In this document: positions 43,688 to 53,409 of the stretch, piece by piece
Layout: the number at the start of each line of letters is the position of its first letter
Position numbering within the stretch: position 1 is the first letter of the stretch
DNA from: Sphingobacterium thalpophilum
GTDB lineage: Bacteria > Bacteroidota > Bacteroidia > Sphingobacteriales > Sphingobacteriaceae
DNA: 64,000 nt
Assembly (NCBI RefSeq): GCF_901482695.1
Contig: NZ_LR590484.1
Location: 930,001-994,000 of the forward strand
Direction: 5' to 3'
Program-made: the position numbers and the translations under genes
The notes under the pieces: generated by a model
What the model was told of the DNA's origin: nothing
Databases searched by the model: none
The model's input: only the letters and a program-made list of their open reading frames with translations

Positions 43688-44589
43688 TCCGCATTAATTT
43701 CCCAGATTTTCACGAGTTTGTCATCGCCAGCACTAAAAAAATAATGGCCATCGTCCGACCAAGCACCTGCATTGACCGACAGATGATGGCCATCCTGCAT
43801 CTTATCCCTGCTCATATTTCTCAATAGCGCAAAATCGGTAGCAGACCAAAATTTAACTGATTTATCACGGCTTACTGTAGCAAAAAATGGTTGATAAGGA
43901 TGCGGATATATACCATATACCGTAAACAGATGGGGTACAAAAGAAAAATTATTGTGTAACTGTGCTATATCCGAAATGACCAGCTGTGCATCACGTCCAC
44001 CGCTCAGCAGTTTATCCTGCAGAAAGGCCAAAGAGGTCGCGGGCATGCGATGTAATTGTACGCGATCCAGCAACTGAAAATCCTGTGCATCCAACAGGTA
44101 AACCCAACCGTCTTTATCTCCCAATGCCACTTTATTTTCATCCGCATCTACAGCGATGCTTCGTATCGTGGTCTGAGAAAGCTCACAGTCATAAATCGGC
44201 GTATAGGTATGCAGGTCAATCACATAAAGCCGGCCCTCTTCGCCCACTGCCAAAAGCTCATTTTTATGCCGGATAACAGTGATCGCGAAAATCGCCTTTT
44301 TGCCAAGCTGTAAACTCGCGACAAGCTTCTGCTCCTGCACATCGACAAAAAGCAGCTTTCCCTCCCGTAAGCCGATGGCTAGAATGGATGTGTCCGGAAT
44401 TAACTTCAGCGCATAAACGGACGAACTGACTGCACAAAGAATACGTTTAAAACTATTTTTGTCGACATCCCATTCCACGACTCCTTTATCATTTCCTGCT
44501 GTAAAGAATGTATTCGGGTAATATCCTTTTTCGACTGAAAAAATTGGATTCTGGTGTCCCGGTAATGTCGCTCTTAATTTAATATCCAT
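43684..44589 (-). CDS. WD40-repeat beta-propeller protein
   Basis: About 301 residues from ATG 44589 (MDIKLRATLPGHQNP); an upstream ATG at 44706 would add an unlikely leader. Seven WD40-like blades can be traced, for example FFTAGNDKGVVEWDV, SLAFLQDKLLSGGRDAQLVIS, FFATVSRDKSVKFWS and YFFSAGDDKLVKIWE. There is no signal peptide, so it is probably a cytoplasmic scaffold. The partner is unknown. It ends in a 4-base convergent overlap with the fRMsr gene and lies downstream of the his operon. Confidence 0.85.
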   Translation of the reverse strand: MDIKLRATLPGHQNPIFSVEKGYYPNTFFTAGNDKGVVEWDVDKNSFKRILCAVSSSVYALKLIPDTSILAIGLREGKLLFVDVQEQKLVASLQLGKKAIFAITVIRHKNELLAVGEEGRLYVIDLHTYTPIYDCELSQTTIRSIAVDADENKVALGDKDGWVYLLDAQDFQLLDRVQLHRMPATSLAFLQDKLLSGGRDAQLVISDIAQLHNNFSFVPHLFTVYGIYPHPYQPFFATVSRDKSVKFWSATDFALLRNMSRDKMQDGHHLSVNAGAWSDDGHYFFSAGDDKLVKIWEINAD

Positions 44590-44709
44590 AATAATAATCC
44601 ACAAACCTGCATACTGCTGCTGCATGACTGTTTTGCATCTGTTTCTCCCGCCACAAGAGTGTATAATTAGAACTGCCTCCAAGGCAAATAAAGCGTTGCG
44701 CAGCAAATA

Positions 44710-44745
44710 AGAAGTGCAGTATAACTACAAATATACTGCACTTCT
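44710..44745 (-). terminator. Hairpin after the his operon, with a -7 box across its loop
   Basis: AGAAGTGCAGTATA (44710-44723) and TATACTGCACTTCT (44732-44745) are exact 14-bp reverse complements with an 8-base loop. On the minus strand the stem is followed by TATTTG. The minus strand also reads TATATTTG (44735-44728), a perfect -7 box, over the loop; the WD40 gene starts 138 bases on. It sits about 100 bases beyond the hisIE stop. Confidence 0.7.
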
Positions 44746-44847
44746 CAGATTATTTTGTCATATCAACTTAAAGCCTTACGCCTGTTATTTTTTATCCAAT
44801 GTGGAAGAGACTGCGGCGTATAGCACTTTCTTGCCGGTAAGAGTGCG

Positions 44848-45432
44848 TTATTGGTGTCTGCTTTCAAGATTTTTCGCTATTGTCTCCAGCGAAAATCCTT
44901 TCTCACGCAACAATACGATCAGGTGGAATAATAGGTCTGAAGTTTCATTGATAAAATCCTTATCCGTTTCCGTTAGGGCGGCAATAACTGTCTCGACTGC
45001 TTCTTCCCCCACTTTTTGCGCAATCTTGTTGATCCCGCGTGTACGCAGACGGTTGACGTACGATTCGTCCGACGGGTGTTCGAATCGCTGGTTTACGATG
45101 CGCTCAAGTTCCAACAAAAAATTCTGATTAAATTCGGTACCGAAACAGCTACGGCTTCCTGTGTGACAAGTCGGCCCCATGGGTTCGGCTTTGATCAGCA
45201 CCGTATCCTGATCGCAATCCACATGAATACTCTTCACATTTAAAAAGTTTCCGCTCTCTTCGCCTTTTGTCCAGAGACGATTCTTGCTTCGGGAGAAAAA
45301 GGTCACTCGCTTTTCTGCCTGTGTCTTTTGCCATGCCTCCTCATTCATATAGCCGAGCATCAGTACTTCTAAGGTCTGGGCGTCCTGCACAATCACCGGA
45401 ACAAGTCCGTCACCTTTTGCAAAATCTAACAT
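44848..45432 (-). CDS. hisIE: Phosphoribosyl-AMP cyclohydrolase / phosphoribosyl-ATP diphosphatase
   Basis: A 194-residue bifunctional enzyme. The HisI domain (1-100) shows VPVIVQDAQTLEVLMLGYMNEEA, FFSRSKNRLWTKGEESGN and the metal ligands HVDCDQD and CHTGSRSCF. The HisE domain (about 110-194) shows GEEAVETVIAALTETD and a DLLFHLIVLLREKG segment. It carries out steps 2 and 3 of histidine biosynthesis. It is the last gene of the leftward his operon, 36 bases after hisF. Confidence 0.96.
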   Translation of the reverse strand: MLDFAKGDGLVPVIVQDAQTLEVLMLGYMNEEAWQKTQAEKRVTFFSRSKNRLWTKGEESGNFLNVKSIHVDCDQDTVLIKAEPMGPTCHTGSRSCFGTEFNQNFLLELERIVNQRFEHPSDESYVNRLRTRGINKIAQKVGEEAVETVIAALTETDKDFINETSDLLFHLIVLLREKGFSLETIAKNLESRHQ

Positions 45433-45468
45433 GTTATGCGTAATTTTTATTTTTTACCTATATTTCCC

Positions 45469-46221
45469 TTATCTCACGACAATACCGTTATTGCGTAAAG
45501 TCTGCTTGAGATCTGGAATTAATATTTCCCCATAGTGGAATACCGAAGCCGCTAAAGCTGCATCCACTTTGGCCTGTTGAAATACATCAACAAAATGCTG
45601 TTGTGCTCCGGCGCCGCCGGAGGCAATCAGTGGGATATGGATCTGATCATTGACTGTCCGTAAAAACTGGTTATCAAAACCATTTTTTGTTCCATCGTGA
45701 TCCATTGAGGTGAGTAGTATCTCTCCTGCGCCACGCTCCTGTGCTTCCCGAATCCAGTCCACCGTATTTAGGTCCGTTTTGATACGTCCACCACTTAGAT
45801 GAACAAAATCTTGCCCTTCAATAGAGCGTGTATCTACAGCAACCACAACAAACTGGGCACCAAACGCATTTGCCATCTGATTGATCAATCCGGGGTTGCG
45901 TACCGCAGCCGAATTAATAGAAATTTTATCTGCCCCCGCATTCAATAAGATGTCCGCGTCTTTGATTTCATTGATGCCACCCCCGATGGTAAATGGAATA
46001 TTTACTTGACGTGCCACGGCCTTCACCAGATCAATCGTGGTCTTGCGTCCCTCATGCGTGGCTGTAATATCCAAAAACACCAGTTCGTCGGCTCCCTGCT
46101 GTGAATACGCATAGGCGAGCTCCACCGGATCCCCAGCATCGCGCAGGTCCACAAAGTTGACTCCTTTGACCGTACGTCCATCTTTCACATCCAGACAAGG
46201 AATTATCCGTTTTGCAAGCAT
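45469..46221 (-). CDS. hisF: Imidazole glycerol phosphate synthase, cyclase subunit
   Basis: A 250-residue (beta/alpha)8 barrel with both catalytic aspartates: Asp11 ([10 protein letters not shown]) and Asp130 (VVAVDTRS). Phosphate-binding loops TIGGGINE and [11 protein letters not shown] are present. It uses ammonia from HisH to close the imidazole ring, giving IGP and AICAR. One base separates it from hisA upstream. Confidence 0.97.
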   Translation of the reverse strand: MLAKRIIPCLDVKDGRTVKGVNFVDLRDAGDPVELAYAYSQQGADELVFLDITATHEGRKTTIDLVKAVARQVNIPFTIGGGINEIKDADILLNAGADKISINSAAVRNPGLINQMANAFGAQFVVVAVDTRSIEGQDFVHLSGGRIKTDLNTVDWIREAQERGAGEILLTSMDHDGTKNGFDNQFLRTVNDQIHIPLIASGGAGAQQHFVDVFQQAKVDAALAASVFHYGEILIPDLKQTLRNNGIVVR

Positions 46222-46222
46222 G

Positions 46223-46975
46223 TTAAAATCTGATTAACGATTTAAGGTTCCAGTCCTTGACCTCATCTATGGAAATCCTATTTTCATAAATGGCTTTTCC
46301 AACCACAACAGACTCAATGCCCCCCAGTTCCTGAAGTTTTTTAATATCATCCATGGAACTGATACCGCCTGAAGCAATTAACTTAATGATAGGTGAATGA
46401 TTCAGTAGCTTTTGGTACAATTCTACCCCCGCACCACCTAACTTTCCATCTTTACTGATGTCTGTACACAAGAATCTGAAAAAGCCCAGCGCCAGACATT
46501 TGTCAATATATTCGATCAATTTTATCGGTGAGCTTTCGAGCCATCCCGAATATTTGATGACCTCATCGAGTACGTCGATAGCGATCACAATATGGTCAGC
46601 ATATTTCACTTTTCCCTCATTCAGTGTGGCGAGCTCCTCCAAAAAGGTAGGGTTCGTAATGGCCTGTGTACCGACAATAACACGGTAGATACCTGCATCG
46701 ACTAGTTCTTTTACTTTGTCGATACTCCTGACACCGCCTCCGTATTGGATTTTCATATCAGTCTTTTGAATAATATCAAACAGGTAGCCTTGATTGCTAA
46801 AGTCGCCTTTCGCACCATTCAAATCTATGATATGCACCAATTCGGTACCATTAGCGTGATAGTTTTCTATCTGAGCCTCTAGACTGATATCGTAAGTCGT
46901 AACCTCATTATAGTTACCCTCTCTTAAACGGACCACTTTTTTGTCCAAAACGTCAATTGCTGGAATGATATACAT
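46223..46975 (-). CDS. hisA: ProFAR isomerase
   Basis: A 250-residue (beta/alpha)8 barrel homologous to HisF. Asp8 ([14 protein letters not shown]) and Asp134 ([10 protein letters not shown]) are at the catalytic positions, and IQYGGGVRS and [12 protein letters not shown] bind phosphate. It isomerises the aminoaldose ProFAR to the aminoketose PRFAR. It lies 12 bases after hisH and 1 base before hisF. Confidence 0.95.
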   Translation of the reverse strand: MYIIPAIDVLDKKVVRLREGNYNEVTTYDISLEAQIENYHANGTELVHIIDLNGAKGDFSNQGYLFDIIQKTDMKIQYGGGVRSIDKVKELVDAGIYRVIVGTQAITNPTFLEELATLNEGKVKYADHIVIAIDVLDEVIKYSGWLESSPIKLIEYIDKCLALGFFRFLCTDISKDGKLGGAGVELYQKLLNHSPIIKLIASGGISSMDDIKKLQELGGIESVVVGKAIYENRISIDEVKDWNLKSLIRF

Positions 46976-46987
46976 AATCGAATATTT

Positions 46988-47587
46988 TTAGTCAATTTGA
47001 ATAGTTGAAAAATTGAGCAGCAACTGCTCGCCCGCTTTACCCGACTTTTCCGGGTGAAACTGTACCCCAAAGAAATTATCTTTAGCGATCGCTGCCGAAA
47101 ACGGCACCCCGTAATCACATTGAGCAGCGGTATATCCCGCATCGAATTCTATATAATACGAATGCACAAAATAAAAATAAGTCTGATCTTCAATATTCGC
47201 AAATAAAGGATTATCTGCGGATATCGAAACACTATTCCAGCCCATATGGGGAACCTTGCCCGCGAGGCTGGAATTGAAATGTAACGTTTTCAGCGGAAAT
47301 AGTTGCATCATCTCCGCATTGCCCTCCTCTGAAAATGCTGTTAGCAACTGCATGCCAACACAGATTCCAAGCACAGGCTTACGTAATTTTTTTATAGAAG
47401 GCACAAGCCCTGATTCCTGCAGTTTCTGCATTGCAGCCCCGGCATGACCTACGCCAGGAATAATAATGCGATCATACAGATCGATTTCCTCCGCTTTGTT
47501 GATCATGCCGTAAGCAAGCCCTACACGATCTAACGCAGCCGTCAAAGAAAAAATATTCCCAGCACCGTAATTTATAATTCCTATCAT
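46988..47587 (-). CDS. hisH: Imidazole glycerol phosphate synthase, glutaminase subunit
   Basis: A 199-residue class I glutamine amidotransferase: oxyanion-forming IIIPGVGHAG, nucleophile Cys76 in LGICVGMQLL, and the His-Glu pair of VQFHPEKSG near the C-terminus. It supplies ammonia to HisF. A 182-base gap separates it from hisB upstream; the gap contains widely spaced CTCCCAC (47649) and GTGGGAG (47704) arms but no gene. Confidence 0.97.
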   Translation of the reverse strand: MIGIINYGAGNIFSLTAALDRVGLAYGMINKAEEIDLYDRIIIPGVGHAGAAMQKLQESGLVPSIKKLRKPVLGICVGMQLLTAFSEEGNAEMMQLFPLKTLHFNSSLAGKVPHMGWNSVSISADNPLFANIEDQTYFYFVHSYYIEFDAGYTAAQCDYGVPFSAAIAKDNFFGVQFHPEKSGKAGEQLLLNFSTIQID

Positions 47588-47769
47588 CTTTTAGTACCGC
47601 TAATATAGCTTCCTACATTTAACCTTTATCACCAGGACGACCCAAAGTCTCCCACCATTTTTACGTTATAACTTTCTAACAAGAGTATCTGCATAAATGT
47701 TTAGTGGGAGCACAAGAGATTTACCCTCCTACTAGTCACCGCCGTAACGCCGATAACATTATTCCTTAA

Positions 47770-48909
47770 TTAGAGAACTCCTTTTGTGCTCGGCAATTGC
47801 ATATGATCTGCGTCCCGCCGCACAGCTTTTTTTATGGATTTGGCAAAAGCTTTAAAAATCGCCTCTATTTTATGGTGTTCATTTTCACCTTCTGCCTTGA
47901 TGTTGAGGTTTGAGCGCGACGCGTCGGAAAACGACTTAAAAAAATGGAAAAACATTTCTGTAGGCATATCTCCGATCTTTTCACGTTTGAACGCAGCATC
48001 CCAGACAATCCAGTTACGTCCACCAAAATCGAGCGCCACTTGCGCCAGACAATCGTCCATGGGCAACGTATAGGCATAGCGTTCAATACCACGTTTGTCT
48101 CCCAATACCTTTAAAAACACCTCTCCGAGGGCAATTCCCGTATCTTCGATGGTGTGATGCTCATCGATGTGAAGATCGCCTTTGGCTTTTATGGTCAGAT
48201 CAAGAGCGCCATGTCTCGCCAGCTGGTCCAGCATATGGTCAAAAAAAGGCAGGCCAGTATCGATATCCGATTTGCCCGAGCCATCCAAATTTAACTGAAT
48301 AAAAATATCCGTCTCATTTGTCTTCCGATGATGCTCTCCTGTGCGTGTACCGAGTTTGAGGAATTCGTAAACAGCCTTCCAGTCAGTCGTCTCCAAGGCG
48401 ACCACAGCAGGATCAATAGCTACGTTCTCCAACGCCCCCAACTGATCGTTGGCACGTAACCAGATGGCTTTAGCACCAAGATTCTGCGCTAACTTCACAT
48501 CATTTACCCGGTCTCCAATGACAAATGACTGGCTTAAATCATATGCTGAACGGTCAAAATACTCACCAAGCATGCCAATCCCCGGCTTACGCGTCTCCGC
48601 ATTCTCATGCGGAAAAGTCTTGTCTATATGTTCCTTCGCAAATACTACACCTTCTCCCGCAAACGTATCAATCACAAAACGATGCACAGGCCAGAAGTTT
48701 TCCTCCGGATGGGAAGGAGTACCTAAACCATCTTGGTTGGACACCAAGATCAATTCAAAATCTAGTTCCTTTGCAATGCGTGGCAGATACTGTAAAGCAC
48801 CCGGATAAAACTTCAATTTGGAAAAGGAGTCGATCTGCTCATCCTCTGGCTCCAGAATTAATGTCCCGTCACGGTCGATAAACAGTACACGTTTTAAGTT
48901 ATCAGGCAT
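47770..48909 (-). CDS. hisB: Histidinol-phosphatase / imidazoleglycerol-phosphate dehydratase
   Basis: A 379-residue bifunctional enzyme from ATG 48909 ([10 protein letters not shown]); the frame is open further upstream, but that stretch overlaps hisC. The N-terminal HAD phosphatase (about 1-165) has FIDRDGTLI (Asp12, Asp14), LVSNQDGLG and [12 protein letters not shown]. The C-terminal IGP dehydratase (about 185-379) has [13 protein letters not shown] and [15 protein letters not shown] with the manganese-binding histidines. It catalyses steps 6 and 8. It starts 4 bases after hisC. Confidence 0.96.
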   Translation of the reverse strand: MPDNLKRVLFIDRDGTLILEPEDEQIDSFSKLKFYPGALQYLPRIAKELDFELILVSNQDGLGTPSHPEENFWPVHRFVIDTFAGEGVVFAKEHIDKTFPHENAETRKPGIGMLGEYFDRSAYDLSQSFVIGDRVNDVKLAQNLGAKAIWLRANDQLGALENVAIDPAVVALETTDWKAVYEFLKLGTRTGEHHRKTNETDIFIQLNLDGSGKSDIDTGLPFFDHMLDQLARHGALDLTIKAKGDLHIDEHHTIEDTGIALGEVFLKVLGDKRGIERYAYTLPMDDCLAQVALDFGGRNWIVWDAAFKREKIGDMPTEMFFHFFKSFSDASRSNLNIKAEGENEHHKIEAIFKAFAKSIKKAVRRDADHMQLPSTKGVL

Positions 48910-48913
48910 AGTA

Positions 48914-49972
48914 TTATTTATTGATTTGATTAAGTTTTTCCAACAATATTTGATTTTCGGTGGGCGTGCCCACGGTAATCCGCAAACAACCTTCACAGAG
49001 TTCGACTTTGGAACGGTCCCGCACAATGATACCGTGCTGAACCAGGTAGTCGTAGACTGCCCGCGGTTCACTCATTTTGACGAGAATAAAATTGGCATCT
49101 GATGGGGTGATATGATGTACATAGTCCAGTTCAAGCAATTCGCGCACCAATTTTTCGCGCTCAGCGACAGTCTCTTTAATCCAGTCGTTGACCTGCTCTA
49201 CGTTATCCAAGGCTTCCAGTACAATATCCTGTGTCGCCTGATTGATATTATATGGCGGTTTAATTTTATTGTAAACAGCGATAATCTCTTTACTGGCAAA
49301 CGCCATCCCTAGGCGCAATGCCGCCAGCCCCCATGCTTTGGATAAGGTCTGTAATACCACCAGATTGGGATATTCGGCTAGCTCTTGGGTGAACGATCGC
49401 ACCGCCGAAAAATTTATATAAGCTTCATCGACGACCACAATTCCGTGAAAATTATTCAAAAGCGTTTCAATATCCTGACGGCGAATGGAATTCCCAGTAG
49501 GATTATTTGGCGAACAGAGAAAGATCAGTTTGGTATGTGCATCGATTGCGGCAGCGATACCATCAAGATCCAGTTGATAATCTGCTGTTAAATTTACTTT
49601 CTTGAAGGCTACATCATTGATATTCGCGGACACTTCATACATTCCATAGGTCGGTGGCACTAAGATCACATTGTCCAACCCCGGTGTACAAAATGCACGG
49701 TATAAAATATCTATTGCCTCATCACTACCGTTGCCCAGGAAAATATTTTCGGCCGGAACACCCTTTATTTTGGAGAGTTTGGCTTTAACTTGATGCTGGA
49801 GGGGGTCGGGATAGCGGTTGTAATCATGGTTTAGCGGGGATCCAAAAGGGTTTTCATTGGCGTCGATCAATATGGACGCTTCTCCTTTAAATTCATCTCT
49901 CGCGGACGAATAAGGTACGAGCTTCTTAATGTTTTCCCGTAATAGGTTGTTTAAGTTGAATGGATTATCCAT
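48914..49972 (-). CDS. hisC: Histidinol-phosphate aminotransferase
   Basis: A 352-residue PLP-dependent class II aminotransferase: [34 protein letters not shown] and the PLP lysine in [14 protein letters not shown]. It converts imidazole-acetol phosphate to histidinol phosphate (step 7). It is the first gene of the leftward his group here. hisG and hisD, often placed ahead of it in Bacteroidota, are not present; a likely promoter lies just upstream. Confidence 0.96.
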   Translation of the reverse strand: MDNPFNLNNLLRENIKKLVPYSSARDEFKGEASILIDANENPFGSPLNHDYNRYPDPLQHQVKAKLSKIKGVPAENIFLGNGSDEAIDILYRAFCTPGLDNVILVPPTYGMYEVSANINDVAFKKVNLTADYQLDLDGIAAAIDAHTKLIFLCSPNNPTGNSIRRQDIETLLNNFHGIVVVDEAYINFSAVRSFTQELAEYPNLVVLQTLSKAWGLAALRLGMAFASKEIIAVYNKIKPPYNINQATQDIVLEALDNVEQVNDWIKETVAEREKLVRELLELDYVHHITPSDANFILVKMSEPRAVYDYLVQHGIIVRDRSKVELCEGCLRITVGTPTENQILLEKLNQINK

Positions 49973-49991
49973 TATAAAAAAATTAGAGCCG

Positions 49992-50033
49992 TAAACTTAG
50001 ATAAATTGTTTATTAAATCCAATACAATAAACA
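49992..50033 (-). promoter_or_regulatory. Promoter and possible operator of the hisCBHAF-IE operon
   Basis: On the minus strand TTGG (50022-50019), 19 bases, then TAAGTTTA (49999-49992), a near match to the Bacteroidota promoter. An 8-bp perfect inverted repeat, TGTTTATT (50007-50014) and AATAAACA (50026-50033), overlaps the spacer and the upstream side and could be a repressor site. No leader peptide rich in histidine codons was found. Confidence 0.45.
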
Positions 50034-50122
50034 TTTTATTCGTAGTGGCTTATTTCCGGCTGGATCGCTGTAATGTTCGCCAGGAGAGCACGCCAGCGTT
50101 AGCAGAGTACATGAGGCAGAAG

Positions 50123-51034
50123 CTAGACAGTAAACCACCTACCTTCGACCGACAGTTCGGCACGCGGAAATACCGAACGCGCTTCTTCCAATAGTGGATT
50201 TAAATCGCGATAGCGGGCAGAATAATGGCCCAGTAGTAGTTTTTTTGCCTGTGTTTCTAGCGCAATCTCTCCGGCCTCAAGCGCTGTGGTGTGGAACGTC
50301 TCCTTCGCCCGGTCCGCCATATCATGCAAAAATGTTGACTCATGGTAGATTAAATCAGCTCCTTGGATATAAGGAAGATACTCCGGTGTACGTACAGTAT
50401 CCGAACAATAAACATAGCTCCGGGATTTCGGCGCCGGCAGGCTCAACTCATCCGCTTTATAGACCTTACCGTTTTCGTCCACATAATCCATCCCTTTTTT
50501 TATTGCAGGATAATAAACTGTTGGAATCTGCAGGGCTTGCACCACATCGCCCAGCAAAGTGCGGGCACGCGGTCCCTCATCAAATCGAAATCCTGTACAG
50601 GCAATGCGATGTTTTAATGGAAAGGTGCTTACTCTGAGCGTTCTGTTTTCGAAAATTACGCCCGGTGTATCCGGTGAAATCGCATGAAAAACCAAATTAT
50701 AGCGCAATACCGTTTCCGAATGCAGGAACTGGATATCCAAGATTTCCTTCAAAGCTGCCGGTCCATATAAATGGAGATCACTCTTGCGTCCGACGAGGTG
50801 CATCGATGAAAGCAGCCCCACCAGGCCCAGATAATGATCCCCATGTAAATGACTGATAAAAATATGTCCTATTCGATTGCTTTTAATACCGTACCTGCTG
50901 AGTTGCATCTGGGTTCCTTCTCCGCAGTCAATTAAAAACAACTGTTCATTAAAGTTCAGCACCTGGCTAGTTGGATGGCGATCAAACATGGGTGTCGCCG
51001 AACTATTTCCTAAAATCAGAACTTCAAACTTCAT
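50123..51034 (-). CDS. rnz: Ribonuclease Z (tRNA 3' endonuclease)
   Basis: A 304-residue metallo-beta-lactamase-fold RNase from ATG 51034 (MKFEVLILGNSSATP). The zinc motif HxHxDH is in FISHLHGDHYLG, with DCGEGTQMQL before it, and CSDTVRT, HESTF and LLGHYSARY after. It removes 3' trailers from pre-tRNAs, important for tRNAs without encoded CCA. It starts one base after the stop of the STAS-domain gene, so the two form an operon. Confidence 0.95.
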   Translation of the reverse strand: MKFEVLILGNSSATPMFDRHPTSQVLNFNEQLFLIDCGEGTQMQLSRYGIKSNRIGHIFISHLHGDHYLGLVGLLSSMHLVGRKSDLHLYGPAALKEILDIQFLHSETVLRYNLVFHAISPDTPGVIFENRTLRVSTFPLKHRIACTGFRFDEGPRARTLLGDVVQALQIPTVYYPAIKKGMDYVDENGKVYKADELSLPAPKSRSYVYCSDTVRTPEYLPYIQGADLIYHESTFLHDMADRAKETFHTTALEAGEIALETQAKKLLLGHYSARYRDLNPLLEEARSVFPRAELSVEGRWFTV

Positions 51035-51035
51035 A

Positions 51036-51416
51036 TTAATCCTCGATTGCCCCCCGATATTCGGATTCCAGTTCGTGCGCAAAGATCAGATCTTCAGCAA
51101 CCTTGAGCGAAGCTGCGATCTTAAGCGACTTGTCGAGATGGGACACGCGGACCATATCCATCAGCGCGGGGCAGAGATTAACCAAAATAAATATACCACC
51201 AACCGACTGACATAAACGATGTGCCAATATCCCCAAACGGATACCTACTTCATCTGTCTTTTGGACATGGATCATGTCCAACACAATATTGCGCTGCCCT
51301 ATCGTATTGCGCAACAAAAACTCTCCTTTAAGCTTCGCGGCGTTCTCCGCGTCTATCACTTCCACATGAGGCTCTATGACAATATAGCGATCGTGTTTAT
51401 CAATAGTATACTTCAT
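51036..51416 (-). CDS. STAS-domain protein (anti-sigma-antagonist-like, phospho-serine replaced)
   Basis: A 126-residue STAS domain: IVIEPHVEVIDAENAAKLKGEF, then IVLDMIHVQKTDEVGIRLGILAHRLC, then LVNLCPALMDMVRVSHLDKSLKI. The usual DSSG phosphorylation motif reads KTDEVG, so the normally phosphorylated serine is replaced by an acidic residue; SpoIIAA-type switching is unlikely. ATG is preceded by AAAGGAG, an unusually clear Shine-Dalgarno. The pairing with rnz, one base downstream, suggests translational coupling. The role is unknown. Confidence 0.82.
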   Translation of the reverse strand: MKYTIDKHDRYIVIEPHVEVIDAENAAKLKGEFLLRNTIGQRNIVLDMIHVQKTDEVGIRLGILAHRLCQSVGGIFILVNLCPALMDMVRVSHLDKSLKIAASLKVAEDLIFAHELESEYRGAIED

Positions 51417-51449
51417 AAGTCTGTCTCCTTTGTTTGAGGATACAATGTA

Positions 51450-52400
51450 CTAATAATTTAGCTCTTTTAAAGCCTTTGTCACATTTCTTTCTACACGTTC
51501 AAGCACATCCTCCTGATCCGGATAAACAAATTTTTCACCGACAATATGCTCATAGAGCTCGATATAACGTTCAGAGATGGACGCAACAATTTCGTCTGTC
51601 ATCTCAGGTATCACCTGCCCGTCTTTACCCTGAAACCCATTTTCAATCAACCATTTACGAACAAATTCTTTGGACAGCTGCTTCTGTGGCTCCCCTTTCT
51701 CCTGACGTTCCTGATAGCCCTCAGCATAAAAATACCGGGATGAATCGGGGGTATGGATCTCGTCGATCAGTACGATCTGACCGTCTTTTTTTCCAAACTC
51801 ATATTTTGTATCTACCAGTATTAATCCCCTTTGCGCAGCGATTTCGGTACCCCGCTGAAACAAAGCTTTGGTATATTTTTCCAATTGTATATAGTCCTCC
51901 TCACTGACAATTCCTTTTTTGAGGATGTCTTCCCGCGAGATATCTTCGTCATGCCCTACTGCAGCCTTTGTCGTTGGTGTGATGATCGGCGCAGGTAATT
52001 TATCATTCTCTTTTAGTCCTTCGGGAAGGGCTTCACCGCAGACTTCGCGTTTGCCGGCAGCATATTCGCGCCATGCATGCCCCGAGAGATAACCACGGAT
52101 CACCATCTCTACTTTAAACGGCTCGCACATCTGACCGATGGTCACACTTGGGTCTGGCACCGACACCACCCAATTGGGAATAATATCGGCCGTAGCCTTT
52201 AAAAATTTGGCAGCAATCTGATTCAGCACCTGCCCCTTATAGGGGATCGGACGCGGCAGTACCACGTCAAACGCAGATATACGGTCCGAAGCGACCATCG
52301 CCAGATACGTATCGGCAATCGTATACACGTCCCGTACTTTCCCTCTATAAAATGCGGTTTGATTGTCGAAATTGAAATTTGTTTCTTTTATAGCGTTCAT
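51450..52400 (-). CDS. purC: Phosphoribosylaminoimidazole-succinocarboxamide synthase
   Basis: A 316-residue SAICAR synthase from ATG 52400 (MNAIKETNF): [40 protein letters not shown] and [30 protein letters not shown], the last carrying ATP/Mg and SAICAR motifs. It joins CAIR and aspartate in purine biosynthesis. The length is of the long, yeast-like type. It lies 43 bases after phoH on the same strand. Confidence 0.97.
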   Translation of the reverse strand: MNAIKETNFNFDNQTAFYRGKVRDVYTIADTYLAMVASDRISAFDVVLPRPIPYKGQVLNQIAAKFLKATADIIPNWVVSVPDPSVTIGQMCEPFKVEMVIRGYLSGHAWREYAAGKREVCGEALPEGLKENDKLPAPIITPTTKAAVGHDEDISREDILKKGIVSEEDYIQLEKYTKALFQRGTEIAAQRGLILVDTKYEFGKKDGQIVLIDEIHTPDSSRYFYAEGYQERQEKGEPQKQLSKEFVRKWLIENGFQGKDGQVIPEMTDEIVASISERYIELYEHIVGEKFVYPDQEDVLERVERNVTKALKELNY

Positions 52401-52443
52401 GTTCAAAGTAAATTCAAAAAATAATTAAATGATGCATCGGCGG

Positions 52444-53409
52444 TTAAATATCGCCGTAGGCTTCCAGTATCCGGCGTACTAATTTATGCCGCACCACATC
52501 GCCTCCACTGAGATGAATAATGTCTATTCCTTCAATATTGTCCAACAAGCGTATGGCCGTTGACAAACCAGATTGATTTTTTTTAGGTAAATCGACTTGT
52601 GTCATGTCCCCCGTGACAATAAATTTTGCTGTCGGCCCCATACGTGTCAAAAACATCTTGAGCTGCATATCTGTGGCATTTTGAGCTTCATCCAAAATGA
52701 CAAAGCAATTGTCCAGTGTACGACCGCGCATAAATGCCAAAGGCGCGACTTCTATCGTACGGTTTTCCAGATAGCCTTTTAATTTCTCGGCAGGAATCAT
52801 ATCGTCGAGTGCATCGTAAAGCGGACGTAAGTACGGGTCGACTTTCTCTTTGAGGTCACCGGGCAGGAATCCTAAGTTCTCTCCCGCTTCCACAGCAGGC
52901 CTGGTCAGAATTATCCGCTTAATTTCTTTGTTCCGTAATGCTCTAACAGCCAAAGCTACCGCTGTATAGGTTTTTCCTGTACCTGCCGGACCGATCGCAA
53001 ATAAGATATCATTTTTGGAAATACTGTCCACCATTTTACGCTGATTAGGTGTCCGCGCACGTACGATCAGGCCGTTTGGACCGTAGACAATGGGCTCCGA
53101 ACCAAACGCAGCATGCTGTGCTGAGAGCTCCTTCTCCTGCTGCGCCGCGGAACCGGCACTCGCGCCAAGGAGATTTTCAAAATCCAGCAGCGTGATGTTG
53201 TTATATTTTTCCAGGTGAGCCATGACTGCCTTAAATGACTGCTCGAACAGCTCCAGCTCCTTCGCATCGCCCAACACCTTCATTTCGTTTCCTCGAGCAA
53301 CAATTCTCAGTTTTGGGAACTGCTTCTTTAAATAATCAAAGTGCTCATTGTCTGCCCCCCATAGTATGGGTAAATTCAGACCATCTAATGCAATTAGTAA
53401 TTCGTTCAA
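52444..53409 (-). CDS. phoH: PhoH-family ATPase
   Basis: A 321-residue protein. The start is TTG at 53409, as the frame is closed by TAA two codons upstream and the N-terminus NELLIALDGLNLPILWG fits the family. An N-terminal KH-like region precedes the PhoH ATPase domain (about 115-320): Walker A AIGPAGTGKT and Walker B VILDEAQNA, with TRPAVEAGENLGFLPGD. The family (YbeZ) is linked to rRNA and RNA metabolism. purC follows 43 bases later. Confidence 0.94.
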   Translation of the reverse strand: MNELLIALDGLNLPILWGADNEHFDYLKKQFPKLRIVARGNEMKVLGDAKELELFEQSFKAVMAHLEKYNNITLLDFENLLGASAGSAAQQEKELSAQHAAFGSEPIVYGPNGLIVRARTPNQRKMVDSISKNDILFAIGPAGTGKTYTAVALAVRALRNKEIKRIILTRPAVEAGENLGFLPGDLKEKVDPYLRPLYDALDDMIPAEKLKGYLENRTIEVAPLAFMRGRTLDNCFVILDEAQNATDMQLKMFLTRMGPTAKFIVTGDMTQVDLPKKNQSGLSTAIRLLDNIEGIDIIHLSGGDVVRHKLVRRILEAYGDI

